Positions 1 through 8,159 are shown, counted from the first letter of the stretch. The stretch: DNA of 18,687 bases from Paramuribaculum sp. (GCA_009775605.1 VSPV01000038.1:1-18687); one strand, 5' to 3'. Translations and numbers: made by a program. Notes: generated by a model from the letters alone, not told the origin.

Positions 1-14
1 TTTCAAATATACTG

Positions 15-22
15 TAATTTTG
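15..22 (+). promoter_or_regulatory. Possible distal -7 promoter box (TAATTTTG)
   Basis: The octamer TAATTTTG matches the Bacteroidetes primary-sigma -7 consensus TAnnTTTG exactly. Its -33 partner would lie outside the window, so it cannot be checked. If used, it would give the TlpA-like gene a leader of about 150 bases. The closer box at 106-113 is the better candidate. Confidence 0.3.
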
Positions 23-80
23 GTAATTCAACCCCCTTTTCTCTAAAAATCCACCTTTTTAACCAGTTTTTACCTTCATT

Positions 81-113
81 TTTCATCTACCTCAAAATTA
101 GTGATTAACTTTG
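81..113 (+). promoter_or_regulatory. Likely promoter of the TlpA-like lipoprotein gene
   Basis: TAACTTTG at 106-113 matches the Bacteroidetes -7 consensus TAnnTTTG. A TTTC at 81-84 sits 21 bases upstream, close to the expected place of the -33 TTTG/TTG element. Transcription would start near 120 and give a leader of roughly 57 bases before the ATG at 177. A minus-strand match to the same consensus (TAATTTTG, reverse of 93-100) lies just beside it, so a divergent promoter toward the left edge is also possible. Confidence 0.55.
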
Positions 114-176
114 TAGGAAATATTGCCGTTTTATATCGGCTCCCGATTTAATCAATTTATAGCCAATCATATTTTT

Positions 177-1229
177 ATGAAATCAAGAATTTTTATTCCG
201 GCAGCTGTTGCGCTTCTCCTCGCCTCCTGCGCTAAAAACGAAAACACCGACTACACGGTCACCGTCAATGTCCCTTCTGCCGAAAACGGCTCTATGGCTT
301 ACCTTGTTGACTACGATTCCTCCGACAAAATAGACAGCACCATAGTTGAAAACGGCACAGCCCTCTTCAAGGGAAAGATTGCAAAAGCTGTCATGGCTCA
401 GGTGGTATGCGACGGTTCACGTGCCGGAACAATAGTTCTCGAACCCGGCCAGATTGTTCTTGATTCTGAAACTCGCGCCATGTCTGGCTCTCCTCTGAAT
501 GAATCCCTTGCCAGCTTCAACAAAGCCGAGAAAGCCCTGATGGAAGAATACCGTCAGCTCCCCGACGATTCCACCGGCATCGCCCGTGCCAAAGAGCTCT
601 CCGACCGCCACACTGCCATGTCCGACTCTCTTATTGCTGCCAACAACGACAATGCCCTCGGCTATTATACTTTCCTCCAGAGTGCCTATGAATGCAATCT
701 TCCTCAGCTCGACTCCATTCTGGCCCTCTACCCCACATTCTCGGAAGGCAAACGCATTGCCAAGCTTCGCACAAGCCTCGTCAAGAAGCAGGAGACCCAG
801 CCCGGCAACATGTTCAAGGATTTCGAAGTCACCTACGATGGCAAGACCTCGCGTCTGAGCGACTACGTCGGTAAAGGCAAATACACCCTCGTTGACTTCT
901 GGGCAAGCTGGTGCGGTCCCTGCATCCGCGAGACTGCCGTAATCAAGGAACTCTACAACAAATATTCCGACAAAGGCCTCGAAGTTCTCGGCGTAGCCGT
1001 GTGGGACCAGCCTGAAAACACCCTCAAGGCAATCGAGCAGCATCAGCTTCCCTGGAACCAGATTCTCGATGCACAGACCATTCCCACCGACATCTACGGC
1101 ATCTCCTCAATCCCCTGCATCATCCTCTTCGATCCGCAGGGCAAAATCGTGAGCCGCGACAAGCAGGACGCCGAACTTACAGCCGACGTAGATGCCGCAA
1201 TGGCCACCCTCGGTCTTTCGATGGATTAA
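177..1229 (+). CDS. TlpA-like thioredoxin-family lipoprotein (DUF4369-like N-terminus)
   Basis: A 350-residue cell-envelope thiol-disulfide oxidoreductase. I chose the ATG at 177 over an in-frame TTG at 123 because it begins a clean lipoprotein signal: MKSR, a hydrophobic run, then LLAS before Cys18, the likely lipidated residue. Residues of about 25-200 resemble the DUF4369 region that precedes TlpA domains in Bacteroidetes. Residues of about 210-345 are a thioredoxin fold with the WCGPC active site (Cys246, Cys249) and a cis-proline segment in ISSIPC. Known relatives keep partner proteins reduced or act in cytochrome c maturation; the partner here is unknown. It is followed by pheS after 74 bases without a clear terminator. 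Family assignment is firm; the precise redox role is not. Confidence 0.9.
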   Translation: MKSRIFIPAAVALLLASCAKNENTDYTVTVNVPSAENGSMAYLVDYDSSDKIDSTIVENGTALFKGKIAKAVMAQVVCDGSRAGTIVLEPGQIVLDSETRAMSGSPLNESLASFNKAEKALMEEYRQLPDDSTGIARAKELSDRHTAMSDSLIAANNDNALGYYTFLQSAYECNLPQLDSILALYPTFSEGKRIAKLRTSLVKKQETQPGNMFKDFEVTYDGKTSRLSDYVGKGKYTLVDFWASWCGPCIRETAVIKELYNKYSDKGLEVLGVAVWDQPENTLKAIEQHQLPWNQILDAQTIPTDIYGISSIPCIILFDPQGKIVSRDKQDAELTADVDAAMATLGLSMD

Positions 1230-1303
1230 TCCCCCCCTTATCCTCTCTCCCTTTTTCCACTCCTGTTCTCTCCTAAATATTTGTATAAAACTTTTTAACT
1301 CCC

Positions 1304-2323
1304 ATGGTTGAAAAAATACGTCAAATAAAGGAACTCCTCAGCTCCGCCACAGCGTCAACCCCCGACGAAGTGGAGGCACTCCGAATTAAATATCTCAGCA
1401 AGAAAGGCGAAATCTCGCTTCTGTTCAACGACTTCCGCGCCCTTTCGCCCGAAGAGAAGAAAGCTATGGGCCCGGCTATCAACGAGCTCAAGGACTTTGC
1501 CACCGAGCGCATAAACCAGCTGCGCGTTGCCGTTGAGTCCGTGGATGTCATCGACACCTCGCTCGACCTCACCCGCACCGCCTCTCCCATTTCACTCGGC
1601 TCGCGTCATCCCCTCTCCATTGTGCGCAACGAGATTATCTCCATATTCTCGCGCCTCGGGTTCACCGTTGCCGAAGGTCCGGAGATTGAAGATGACTGGC
1701 ATGTGTTCTCTGCGCTGAATTTCGCCGCCGACCACCCTGCGCGCGACATGCAGGACACCTTCTTTATCCAGCGTAATCCCGACGTGCTTCTGCGCACCCA
1801 CACCTCTTCGGTCCAGAGCCGCGTGATGGAGCATTCCAAGCCACCTATCCGCATAATATGCCCCGGCCGTGTGTACCGCAACGAAGCCATCTCCGCGCGT
1901 GCCCACTGCTTCTTCCATCAGGTCGAGGCCCTTTATGTTGACAAAAACGTGTCGTTCGCCGACCTGAAGCAGACCCTGCTTTATTTCGCCCGCGAAATGT
2001 TCGGCCCGAATACAGACATACGCCTGCGTCCAAGCTACTTCCCCTTCACCGAACCTTCTGCTGAAATGGACATCTCCTGCAATCTCTGCGGAGGAAAAGG
2101 ATGCTCCTTCTGCAAGGGAACCGGCTGGGTCGAGATTCTCGGATGCGGCATGGTCGACCCCAATGTGCTCGACGCGTGCGGCATCGACTCGAAAATCTAC
2201 AGCGGTTTCGCCCTTGGAATGGGTGTGGAGCGCATCACCAACCTCAAATATCAGGTCAACGACCTCAGAATGTTCTCCGAAAACGACCGTCGTTTCCTTG
2301 AGCAGTTCCACGCCGCACATTAA
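1304..2323 (+). CDS. pheS: Phenylalanine--tRNA ligase alpha subunit
   Basis: Catalytic subunit of the cytoplasmic class II synthetase that charges tRNA-Phe, working as an alpha2beta2 tetramer with PheT. The 339-residue length is typical. An N-terminal coiled-coil arm (about 1-90) is followed by the class II core. Motif 2 appears near residues 188-210 (GRVYRNEAISARAHCFFHQ) and motif 3 near 301-316 (GFALGMGVERI). Between them, Cys259, Cys262, Cys267 and Cys270 form a CxxC-x4-CxxC cluster that looks like a metal-binding knuckle and is absent from the E. coli protein; I recall similar clusters in Bacteroidetes homologues. pheT is not adjacent, so the beta subunit must be encoded elsewhere. The start ATG at 1304 fits family length. 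Confidence 0.96.
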   Translation: MVEKIRQIKELLSSATASTPDEVEALRIKYLSKKGEISLLFNDFRALSPEEKKAMGPAINELKDFATERINQLRVAVESVDVIDTSLDLTRTASPISLGSRHPLSIVRNEIISIFSRLGFTVAEGPEIEDDWHVFSALNFAADHPARDMQDTFFIQRNPDVLLRTHTSSVQSRVMEHSKPPIRIICPGRVYRNEAISARAHCFFHQVEALYVDKNVSFADLKQTLLYFAREMFGPNTDIRLRPSYFPFTEPSAEMDISCNLCGGKGCSFCKGTGWVEILGCGMVDPNVLDACGIDSKIYSGFALGMGVERITNLKYQVNDLRMFSENDRRFLEQFHAAH

Positions 2324-2371
2324 ACCATTTCATACATTCCAAGTCTAAGATTCAAATAAGGAATAAGCCAA

Positions 2372-3031
2372 TTGACCGTTAAACAGAGATATCAGGCAGT
2401 AATTGAATGGTTCAGCCGCGAAATGCCCGTGGCTGAGACCGAACTGCACTACGACAATCCCTTCCAGTTGCTTGTGGCCGTGATTCTCTCGGCCCAGTGC
2501 ACCGACAAACGCGTCAATCTGGTGACTCCTCCCCTGTTTGAGGCGTTCTCCGACGCCTTTACCCTCGCAGCCGCAACTCCCGACGACGTTTTCCCCTATA
2601 TCCGTTCGGTATCCTACCCCAACAACAAGACGAAATCGCTTTTGGGAATGGCCCGCACTCTTGTGGAAAACTTCGGCGGAGAAGTGCCTTCCGATATCGA
2701 CTCGCTTCTTACTCTGCCCGGCGTCGGCCGGAAAACGGCCAATGTGATTCTGTCGGTTGTATGGGGAAAAGCGGCAATGGCTGTGGACACCCATGTGTTT
2801 CGTGTAAGCGAGCGCATCGGTCTCACCACAAATTCCCGCACTCCGCTGCAGACCGAACAGACCCTGATGCGCAATATCCCTGCCGAAATTGTGCCCAAAG
2901 CCCACCATTGGCTCATTCTTCATGGGCGTTACGTATGCAAGGCGCGGCGCCCCGATTGCCTTAATTGCGGTCTCACTCCCGTGTGCCGCCATTACAGCCG
3001 CGGGCGTTCTTCCTCCTCTCCTGAAGATTAA
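2372..3031 (+). CDS. nth: Endonuclease III (DNA glycosylase/AP lyase)
   Basis: Base-excision repair enzyme that removes oxidised pyrimidines and nicks the abasic site by beta-elimination. The helix-hairpin-helix LPGVGRKTA contains catalytic Lys121, and Asp139 in VDTHVF is the second catalytic residue (E. coli Lys120 and Asp138). The C-terminus carries the [4Fe-4S] pattern C-x6-C-x2-C-x5-C at Cys189, 196, 199 and 205. The start is a TTG at 2372: an in-frame stop lies 15 bases upstream, and the first internal ATG would delete helix A residues that align with the E. coli N-terminus. An AAGGAAT stretch just upstream could serve as ribosome binding site. It lies 48 bases after pheS and probably shares its transcript. 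All key residues are present. Confidence 0.96.
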   Translation: MTVKQRYQAVIEWFSREMPVAETELHYDNPFQLLVAVILSAQCTDKRVNLVTPPLFEAFSDAFTLAAATPDDVFPYIRSVSYPNNKTKSLLGMARTLVENFGGEVPSDIDSLLTLPGVGRKTANVILSVVWGKAAMAVDTHVFRVSERIGLTTNSRTPLQTEQTLMRNIPAEIVPKAHHWLILHGRYVCKARRPDCLNCGLTPVCRHYSRGRSSSSPED

Positions 3032-3082
3032 CTCCAACTCTATTCTTTCCTCATTTTTTCAAACGCGATTCTACCATAAGTT

Positions 3083-3529
3083 ATGTATCTTACGCTTAAT
3101 ATGTCTGCCCAACAGCGTGCCGTGGTTTCACAGTTCATGCGCTATGTATGCGTCGGTATAATGAACACATGCATCACTCTTGTGGTTATTTTCTCCTGCA
3201 AAAGTGTTCTTGGCGTAAATCCATGGGTGTCCAATGCTCTGGGATATGTGGCAGGATTCCTCAACTCTTTTATCTGGAACAAACTCTGGGTATTCCATTC
3301 GAAAAACAACGCTTTGCGCGAAGGCATCAAGTTTATCGGTGGTTTCATGCTTTGCTATGGACTCCAGCTTCTGGTGACATGGCTTCTTACCACTCACACC
3401 CCTCTTGCCTCATGGCAGCTTGACATTGCCGGATTCACCCTTTCGGGTTACGGTCTGTCCACCCTTCTCGGCATGTGTTTCTACACCCTGAGCAACTTTG
3501 TCTATAACCGCGTGGTTACTTTCAAGTAA
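3083..3529 (+). CDS. GtrA-family small membrane protein
   Basis: A 148-residue inner-membrane protein with about four transmembrane helices (roughly residues 21-43, 46-67, 83-104 and 118-140). The arrangement F/Y-x-x-V-G-x-x-N-T near the start, then N-x-x-G-Y-x-x-x-F-x-x-S-F-x-x-N-K-x-W-V-F, and the ending N-F-x-x-x-R-x-V-T-F-K are typical of the GtrA/PF04138 family. Members are linked to translocating undecaprenyl-phosphate-bound sugars for cell-surface polysaccharides. No glycosyltransferase is adjacent: nth lies 51 bases upstream and tilS 30 bases downstream, so its partner is not evident. A second in-frame ATG at 3101 (MSAQQ) is an alternative start that would drop six residues. Confidence 0.88.
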   Translation: MYLTLNMSAQQRAVVSQFMRYVCVGIMNTCITLVVIFSCKSVLGVNPWVSNALGYVAGFLNSFIWNKLWVFHSKNNALREGIKFIGGFMLCYGLQLLVTWLLTTHTPLASWQLDIAGFTLSGYGLSTLLGMCFYTLSNFVYNRVVTFK

Positions 3530-3559
3530 CAATCCGGTTGTCACTCACGTTCTTTCATA

Positions 3560-4912
3560 ATGTCGGCTGACATCACTTTTCGCCATTCACTTGAGAAAAA
3601 AGTGGCTGACGTCGTTTTCGCCCGTGGACTTCTTTCCGCGGGCGAACGCGTAATAGTGGCGTTGAGCGGAGGTGCTGACTCCGTGGCTCTCCTTTGTGCC
3701 CTCCATGCGCTCCAGTTCAAGTGCCTGGCTGCCCACTGCAATTTCCATCTTCGTGGCGATGAAAGCATGCGCGACGAAAGATATGCCAGTGACATTGCCG
3801 CCCGACTTGGCTGCGATTTCCATAAAATTGATTTTGACGTCGATGAATATCGCCGTCTTTCACCAGGCACTCCCTCTTTGGAGATGGCCTGCCGCGATCT
3901 GCGTTACCGTTGGTTTGACAACCTGAGAGCCGAAACCGGAATAAGAAGAATCGCCGTGGCCCATAATGCCGACGACAACGCCGAGACACTCCTTCTGAAT
4001 CTCCTCCGGGGTTCATCCCTGGCTGGGCTGAGGGGAATGCGTGCCCTAAATTCACGCGGCATTATCCGCCCCCTCCTTGAGGTCTCGCGAATGGAAATCG
4101 AAGATTATCTCCGCACCATCGGAGTGGATTTCATCACTGATTCCTCGAATCTGTCCGACGATTTCACTCGCAACCGTATCCGTCACCACGTCATCCCGGC
4201 CCTCCAGTATGCTGCCGGAGAAGGCAAGGATGCCCTAAACGCCATAACCTCCTCGCTTAGCCTTCTCTGCGAAAACCACGATTTCTATCGCCATGCTATC
4301 GAGGAAAAACGCGCGCACTACACCCTCCCGAATGGCGGAATAGACCTCAATAAGCTTATCGCCTCGGAGCCTCACGCCGCCCTGCTTCTGTATGAATGGC
4401 TTTCGCCCGAAGGCTTTACCCGCTCGCAGACCGACGATATGCTTGCCTCCGCCGACCGTTCCGGCCGGAAATTCATATCTTCCGCCGGAAACATATTGAT
4501 ATCATCCAGAGGCATACTTCTGAGGAGCGACGACACGGCTGCTTCCGACCCGGCGAGAAAATTTCATTACGAACTTATCGCCCCGGCTGACTTCCATCCT
4601 GTCCGAGACCCATTCTGCGCTTACTTCGATGCGGAGACGCTTGAAAAATCCGGCACCGTTGACGTCCGTTTCTGGAAAGAGGGCGACCGTCTTCTGCCTT
4701 TCGGCATGAAGGGCTCGCGCCTTATAAGCGACATTTTTTCCGATGCAAAACTCTCTCTCCTGCAAAAACAGACTCTCCCGCTGCTCACCCATACGGATGG
4801 CTCCGGCAACGAAATCATACTCTGGGTCCCCGGCCTCCGGGCCTCACGTAATTTCCCAGTCACACCTTCCACCCGCTCTATTCTGCGGGTGACATACAGT
4901 CCCGGCCAATAA
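3560..4912 (+). CDS. tilS: tRNA(Ile)-lysidine synthase
   Basis: ATP-dependent enzyme that converts C34 of the CAU-anticodon tRNA-Ile to lysidine, switching decoding from AUG to AUA; normally essential. The PP-loop signature SGGADS is at residues 36-41, within an N-hydrolase-type ATPase domain of about residues 20-215 that also includes VAHNADDNAET and ITDSSN. The C-terminal TilS domain begins near residue 372 (EGDRLLPFGMKG) and includes ILWVPGLRAS before the end. At 450 residues it is a full-length, two-domain type. The ATG at 3560 is 30 bases after the GtrA-like gene, which suggests co-transcription. No missing motif was seen. Confidence 0.95.
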   Translation: MSADITFRHSLEKKVADVVFARGLLSAGERVIVALSGGADSVALLCALHALQFKCLAAHCNFHLRGDESMRDERYASDIAARLGCDFHKIDFDVDEYRRLSPGTPSLEMACRDLRYRWFDNLRAETGIRRIAVAHNADDNAETLLLNLLRGSSLAGLRGMRALNSRGIIRPLLEVSRMEIEDYLRTIGVDFITDSSNLSDDFTRNRIRHHVIPALQYAAGEGKDALNAITSSLSLLCENHDFYRHAIEEKRAHYTLPNGGIDLNKLIASEPHAALLLYEWLSPEGFTRSQTDDMLASADRSGRKFISSAGNILISSRGILLRSDDTAASDPARKFHYELIAPADFHPVRDPFCAYFDAETLEKSGTVDVRFWKEGDRLLPFGMKGSRLISDIFSDAKLSLLQKQTLPLLTHTDGSGNEIILWVPGLRASRNFPVTPSTRSILRVTYSPGQ

Positions 4913-4953
4913 TCCGATTACCGCTTTAATGGCACGTTTCGGAAAATTGTCAT

Positions 4954-4961
4954 TACCTTTG
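4954..4961 (+). promoter_or_regulatory. Likely -7 promoter box of the tdk unit (TACCTTTG)
   Basis: TACCTTTG matches the Bacteroidetes -7 consensus TAnnTTTG and lies 28 bases before the tdk ATG, inside the 77-base tilS-tdk gap. A leader of about 20-25 bases would result. No good -33 TTG is seen at the expected distance (sequence there reads TAATGGC), so strength is uncertain. Confidence 0.5.
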
Positions 4962-4989
4962 CCACACAAACTCCAGCACTTCCAAAGAA

Positions 4990-5631
4990 ATGAATCGATC
5001 AGGCAAACTATATTTCCGCTATGGCACGATGGGTTCCGCCAAAACAGCGCTCCTTCTCACCCAGGCATATAACTTCGAAGAACGCGGTCTCAGATACGCA
5101 TGCCTTAAACCGGCCATTGACACCCGCGAGTCATCAAATGTGATCCGTTCTCGAATCGGCATTGAGCGTGAATGCAAATGGATTCTGCCCGATACCGACC
5201 TTTACATGCTCGCCCAGGAAATGTTTGAGGCCGAAATGACCGTGATTGACTGGTTCCTTGTCGACGAAGCACAGTTTCTGTCGAGCGAACAAGTTGACCA
5301 GCTCGCGCGTATAGTAGATGATTACGGTAGCAACGTGATATGCTACGGTCTGCGCACCGATTTCAAAAGTCACCTCTTTGAAGGATCGCGGCGACTGTTC
5401 GAGCTTGCCGATTCCATTGATGAGATAAAGTCCACGTGTAACTGCGGGCAGAAAACCATCATCAACGCACGAATAGACGCCAACGGCGACTTTGTTGAGG
5501 ATGGAGCCCAGGTAGAAATCGGAGGCGACGACCGTTACATAGCGGTGTGCCGCAAGTGCTGGCGCAACAAACGCATCGAGCAGATGGCACGCCACGCTCT
5601 TCCATTTCCCGATTTAAAATTCAGACGATGA
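4990..5631 (+). CDS. tdk: Thymidine kinase (type II)
   Basis: Cytosolic salvage enzyme that phosphorylates thymidine to dTMP with ATP. The 213-residue protein shows a P-loop variant at residues 12-19 (GTMGSAKT), the catalytic/Walker B segment VDEAQF at 91-96, and CYGLRTDF, which is strongly conserved in E. coli Tdk. A zinc-binding lasso is given by Cys150 and Cys152 (CNCGQK) and Cys187 and Cys190 (CRKC). The P-loop has Ala before Lys where E. coli has Gly, a conservative change. Its stop overlaps the next start as ATGA at 5628-5631, so translation with the DUF3108-like gene is probably coupled. It appears to head a unit running to the 5'-nucleotidase. Confidence 0.95.
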   Translation: MNRSGKLYFRYGTMGSAKTALLLTQAYNFEERGLRYACLKPAIDTRESSNVIRSRIGIERECKWILPDTDLYMLAQEMFEAEMTVIDWFLVDEAQFLSSEQVDQLARIVDDYGSNVICYGLRTDFKSHLFEGSRRLFELADSIDEIKSTCNCGQKTIINARIDANGDFVEDGAQVEIGGDDRYIAVCRKCWRNKRIEQMARHALPFPDLKFRR

Positions 5632-6389
5632 AAAAATTCTTATTAACCTGTATAGCTCTCTTAATTTCTATCTCAGGCATTCTCGCCTCAGAAACTCCGC
5701 AGGAAACTCTCCGTTACAAGGTACTGTATAAATGGGGACTGATTCAGAAACAGGCCGGTAACGCCACAATTACCCTCACCCGCATTCCCGACGGCTATAA
5801 GGCCTGTCTTTATGCCCGTAGTGAACCGTGGGCCGACCATTTCTATAAGTTGCGCGACACTCTTTACACCAGCATGCGCCCGACCGACATGACCCCGACC
5901 CGTTATGAGCGCGTGTCAAACGAAAATGGGCGTTACACCCACGACGTGGTGAAGTTCACGCGCCATGCCGATTCCGTAAAGGGTGAATCCACACGACTAC
6001 GCCGCCCTAAGAATAGCAACCAGACGATTAAAACCGTCACAAAACTCTCCGCCGAAGGTGTTGCCGTTGACTTCCTCAGCTCGTTCTACTATCTCCGTAA
6101 AATAGATTTTGACTCTTTCCTCCAGAATCAGTCGGTGAGCCTCAATATCTTCTCCGGCAAGAAAAAAGAGATTCTCACCATTACATATATCAAGAAAGAG
6201 AACGTAAAAATTGACAACAAGGTTTATCCAGCCATAAAGCTTGTGTTCCGTTTCACATCCAACGGACGGATCGAATCATCTTCTCCCCTCGAAGCATGGA
6301 TTTCCGACGATGCCCAGCGCATACCGCTCAAGGTTGTAGGACAGCTCAAAATCGGTAAAATCCAGTGCTTCTATATTCCCGATAAATAA
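5628..6389 (+). CDS. Secreted DUF3108-like protein
   Basis: A 253-residue protein starting at the ATG that overlaps the tdk stop. The alternative upstream in-frame start lies deep inside tdk and would hide the signal peptide. The N-terminus (MKKFLLTCIALLISISGILA) is a classical signal peptide, likely cleaved after the ILA-S region, placing the protein in the periplasm. The body opens with LRYKVLYKWGLIQKQAGNAT and ends with an ISDDAQRIPLKVVGQLKIG segment, a layout I associate with the DUF3108 family, predicted beta-rich. No catalytic motif is visible. Function is unknown; a cell-envelope role is likely. It sits 15 bases before the 5'-nucleotidase gene. Confidence 0.8.
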   Translation: MKKFLLTCIALLISISGILASETPQETLRYKVLYKWGLIQKQAGNATITLTRIPDGYKACLYARSEPWADHFYKLRDTLYTSMRPTDMTPTRYERVSNENGRYTHDVVKFTRHADSVKGESTRLRRPKNSNQTIKTVTKLSAEGVAVDFLSSFYYLRKIDFDSFLQNQSVSLNIFSGKKKEILTITYIKKENVKIDNKVYPAIKLVFRFTSNGRIESSSPLEAWISDDAQRIPLKVVGQLKIGKIQCFYIPDK

Positions 6390-6404
6390 CCCTCCTTTTG
6401 CGTC

Positions 6405-8159
6405 ATGACTTTCTCACTCCGAACAGCATTGTCACTCCTCCTTCTTTCATTCTCTATGGCGAGCTTCCCTTCTGAAACCAAAATAACCGTGGCCTTCACC
6501 ACTGATGTCCATGGAAATTTTTTCCCATATGATTTCATAACGCTTGCTCCGGGTGAAGGAAGTCTGGCAAGGGTCTCCACCGCCGTGGATTCACTTCGCG
6601 CCGCTAATCCCGGCGGTGTCATCCTTCTCGACAACGGCGATATCCTGCAGGGACAGCCCACTGTCTATTATTATAATTTCATCGACACTGTTTCTCCCCA
6701 TATTGTACCCGAGATATTTGATTTCATGGAATATGACGCGGCCACTATCGGCAATCACGATGTTGAGACCGGCCACGCTGTCTACGACCGTGTCCATAAA
6801 GCCATGAACATTCCATGGCTGGGTGCGAATGTCATCGACACACTCACCGGAGAACCCTATCTCACACCCTACACCGTTATCGAACGCAAGGGCAAAAAGA
6901 TTGCCGTGCTCGGTCTCCTTACTCCGGCCATTCCCTCCTGGCTCCCTGAAAATCTGTGGAGCGGCCTGAGATTCGACGACATGGCCGCTACGGCACGCAA
7001 ATGGATTCCCATAATCCGTGAGCGCGAGCACCCTGACGCTATTATCGGTCTCTTCCATTCCGGTCACGATGCATCGAAAACCACAGGTTCCGTTATAGAG
7101 AACGCCTCCATGAAAGTGGCGGCCGAAGTCGACGGCTTCGACTTGGTACTCATGGGCCACGACCATCAGCGGTTCCTGTCGGAGGTCGTTTCACCATCCG
7201 GGAAAAAAGTTCCGGTAGTCAATCCGGCCAACAATGCACGGTCCATAGGCGTAATTGATTTTGTGTTCCACGACACCCCCTCCGGGAAAGATTCTCTTTC
7301 GGTTGTTCCAAAATTACTGGATGTCACCGCAGTGTCTCCGTCCAAGTCATATCTTGCCAGATTCGCCGACCGTCTTTCCTCGGTCAGTGATTTTGTGGAA
7401 CGGCAGTTGGGAACCGTTACCGACACCCTCTCCACCCGTGACGCGTTTTTCGGCCCTTCCGCGTTCATGACACTGCTCCACGACCTGCAGCTTGAAATAT
7501 CCGGAGCTCAGATTTCATTCGCCGCCCCCCTTTCGTTCGACGCCTCGATTGTAGCCGGGCCGCTGCGGGTATCCGACATGTTCACTCTCTATAAGTATGA
7601 GAACATGCTTTATACCCTGAAGCTTACCGGACGTGAGATAAAAGACTACCTCGAAATGGCCTATGACCTATGGACAGCACCCGTCTCCGATTCGGAAGAC
7701 AGCCAGCTTATCCGTTTTGCCTCGGAGAACCCCTCACTTGCAGACAACAGGCTTAAAAATCCCTCATATAATTTCGATTCCGCCGCCGGCATTGACTATA
7801 CCGTTGATATCACCAGGCCGCGGGGAGAGAAAATTACCATTACTTCGCTTTCCGACGGCACCCCGTTCAACCCCGACAGCACTTATACCGTTGCCGTAAA
7901 CTCTTACCGTGCCAACGGTGGAGGCGACCTTCTGACACTCGGGGCCGGTATCCCCGCCGACGAGCTTTCTTCAAGAGTGGTACGCGCCACCGACAAGGAC
8001 CTGCGTTATTACCTCATAAAAGCTGTCGAAAAACGAGGTGTGATTTCCCCGCGCGTGGAAACCAACTGGCGATTCGTTCCCGAGAAACTTGCATCGGAAG
8101 CCGGGCGCCGTTCCCGTCATCTTCTTTTCGGCGCAGGAGCCTCGCGCAATCAGAAATAA
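6405..8159 (+). CDS. Secreted 5'-nucleotidase / 2',3'-cyclic phosphodiesterase (UshA-like)
   Basis: A 584-residue metallophosphoesterase with an N-terminal signal peptide (about residues 1-23), so periplasmic or outer-membrane exposed. The dinuclear metal-site motifs are all visible: DVH at 34-36, NGD near 77-79, GNHD at 116-119 and GHDH at 251-254. The C-terminal 5'-nucleotidase substrate-binding domain spans about 330-565 and contains NSYRANGGGD near 499-508. Relatives strip phosphate from extracellular nucleotides so that nucleosides can be imported. Context fits this: tdk lies two genes upstream in the same likely transcript. The last ~20 residues are basic and low in conservation. Exact substrate preference (nucleotide or cyclic nucleotide) cannot be told. 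Confidence 0.9.
   Translation: MTFSLRTALSLLLLSFSMASFPSETKITVAFTTDVHGNFFPYDFITLAPGEGSLARVSTAVDSLRAANPGGVILLDNGDILQGQPTVYYYNFIDTVSPHIVPEIFDFMEYDAATIGNHDVETGHAVYDRVHKAMNIPWLGANVIDTLTGEPYLTPYTVIERKGKKIAVLGLLTPAIPSWLPENLWSGLRFDDMAATARKWIPIIREREHPDAIIGLFHSGHDASKTTGSVIENASMKVAAEVDGFDLVLMGHDHQRFLSEVVSPSGKKVPVVNPANNARSIGVIDFVFHDTPSGKDSLSVVPKLLDVTAVSPSKSYLARFADRLSSVSDFVERQLGTVTDTLSTRDAFFGPSAFMTLLHDLQLEISGAQISFAAPLSFDASIVAGPLRVSDMFTLYKYENMLYTLKLTGREIKDYLEMAYDLWTAPVSDSEDSQLIRFASENPSLADNRLKNPSYNFDSAAGIDYTVDITRPRGEKITITSLSDGTPFNPDSTYTVAVNSYRANGGGDLLTLGAGIPADELSSRVVRATDKDLRYYLIKAVEKRGVISPRVETNWRFVPEKLASEAGRRSRHLLFGAGASRNQK

Noticed and set aside
123..176. Longer N-terminus of the TlpA-like protein from a TTG at 123
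   Set aside because: It would bury the lipoprotein signal peptide and begin at the expected transcription start; the ATG at 177 is better.
417..1043. 208-codon open frame antisense to the TlpA-like gene
   Set aside because: It overlaps a gene with intact lipobox and WCGPC motif; no independent evidence of coding.
1592..2320. 242-codon open frame antisense to pheS
   Set aside because: It mirrors a well-supported synthetase gene and shows no recognisable motif or sensible start region.
2345..3037. 230-codon open frame antisense to nth
   Set aside because: It covers the complete nth gene, which has all catalytic and iron-sulfur residues; the antisense frame has no domain and arises from codon bias.
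5547..5627. Extended start for the DUF3108-like protein inside tdk
   Set aside because: The ATG at 5628 starts a clean signal peptide and gives the usual ATGA coupling; the extension would only overlap the tdk C-terminus.
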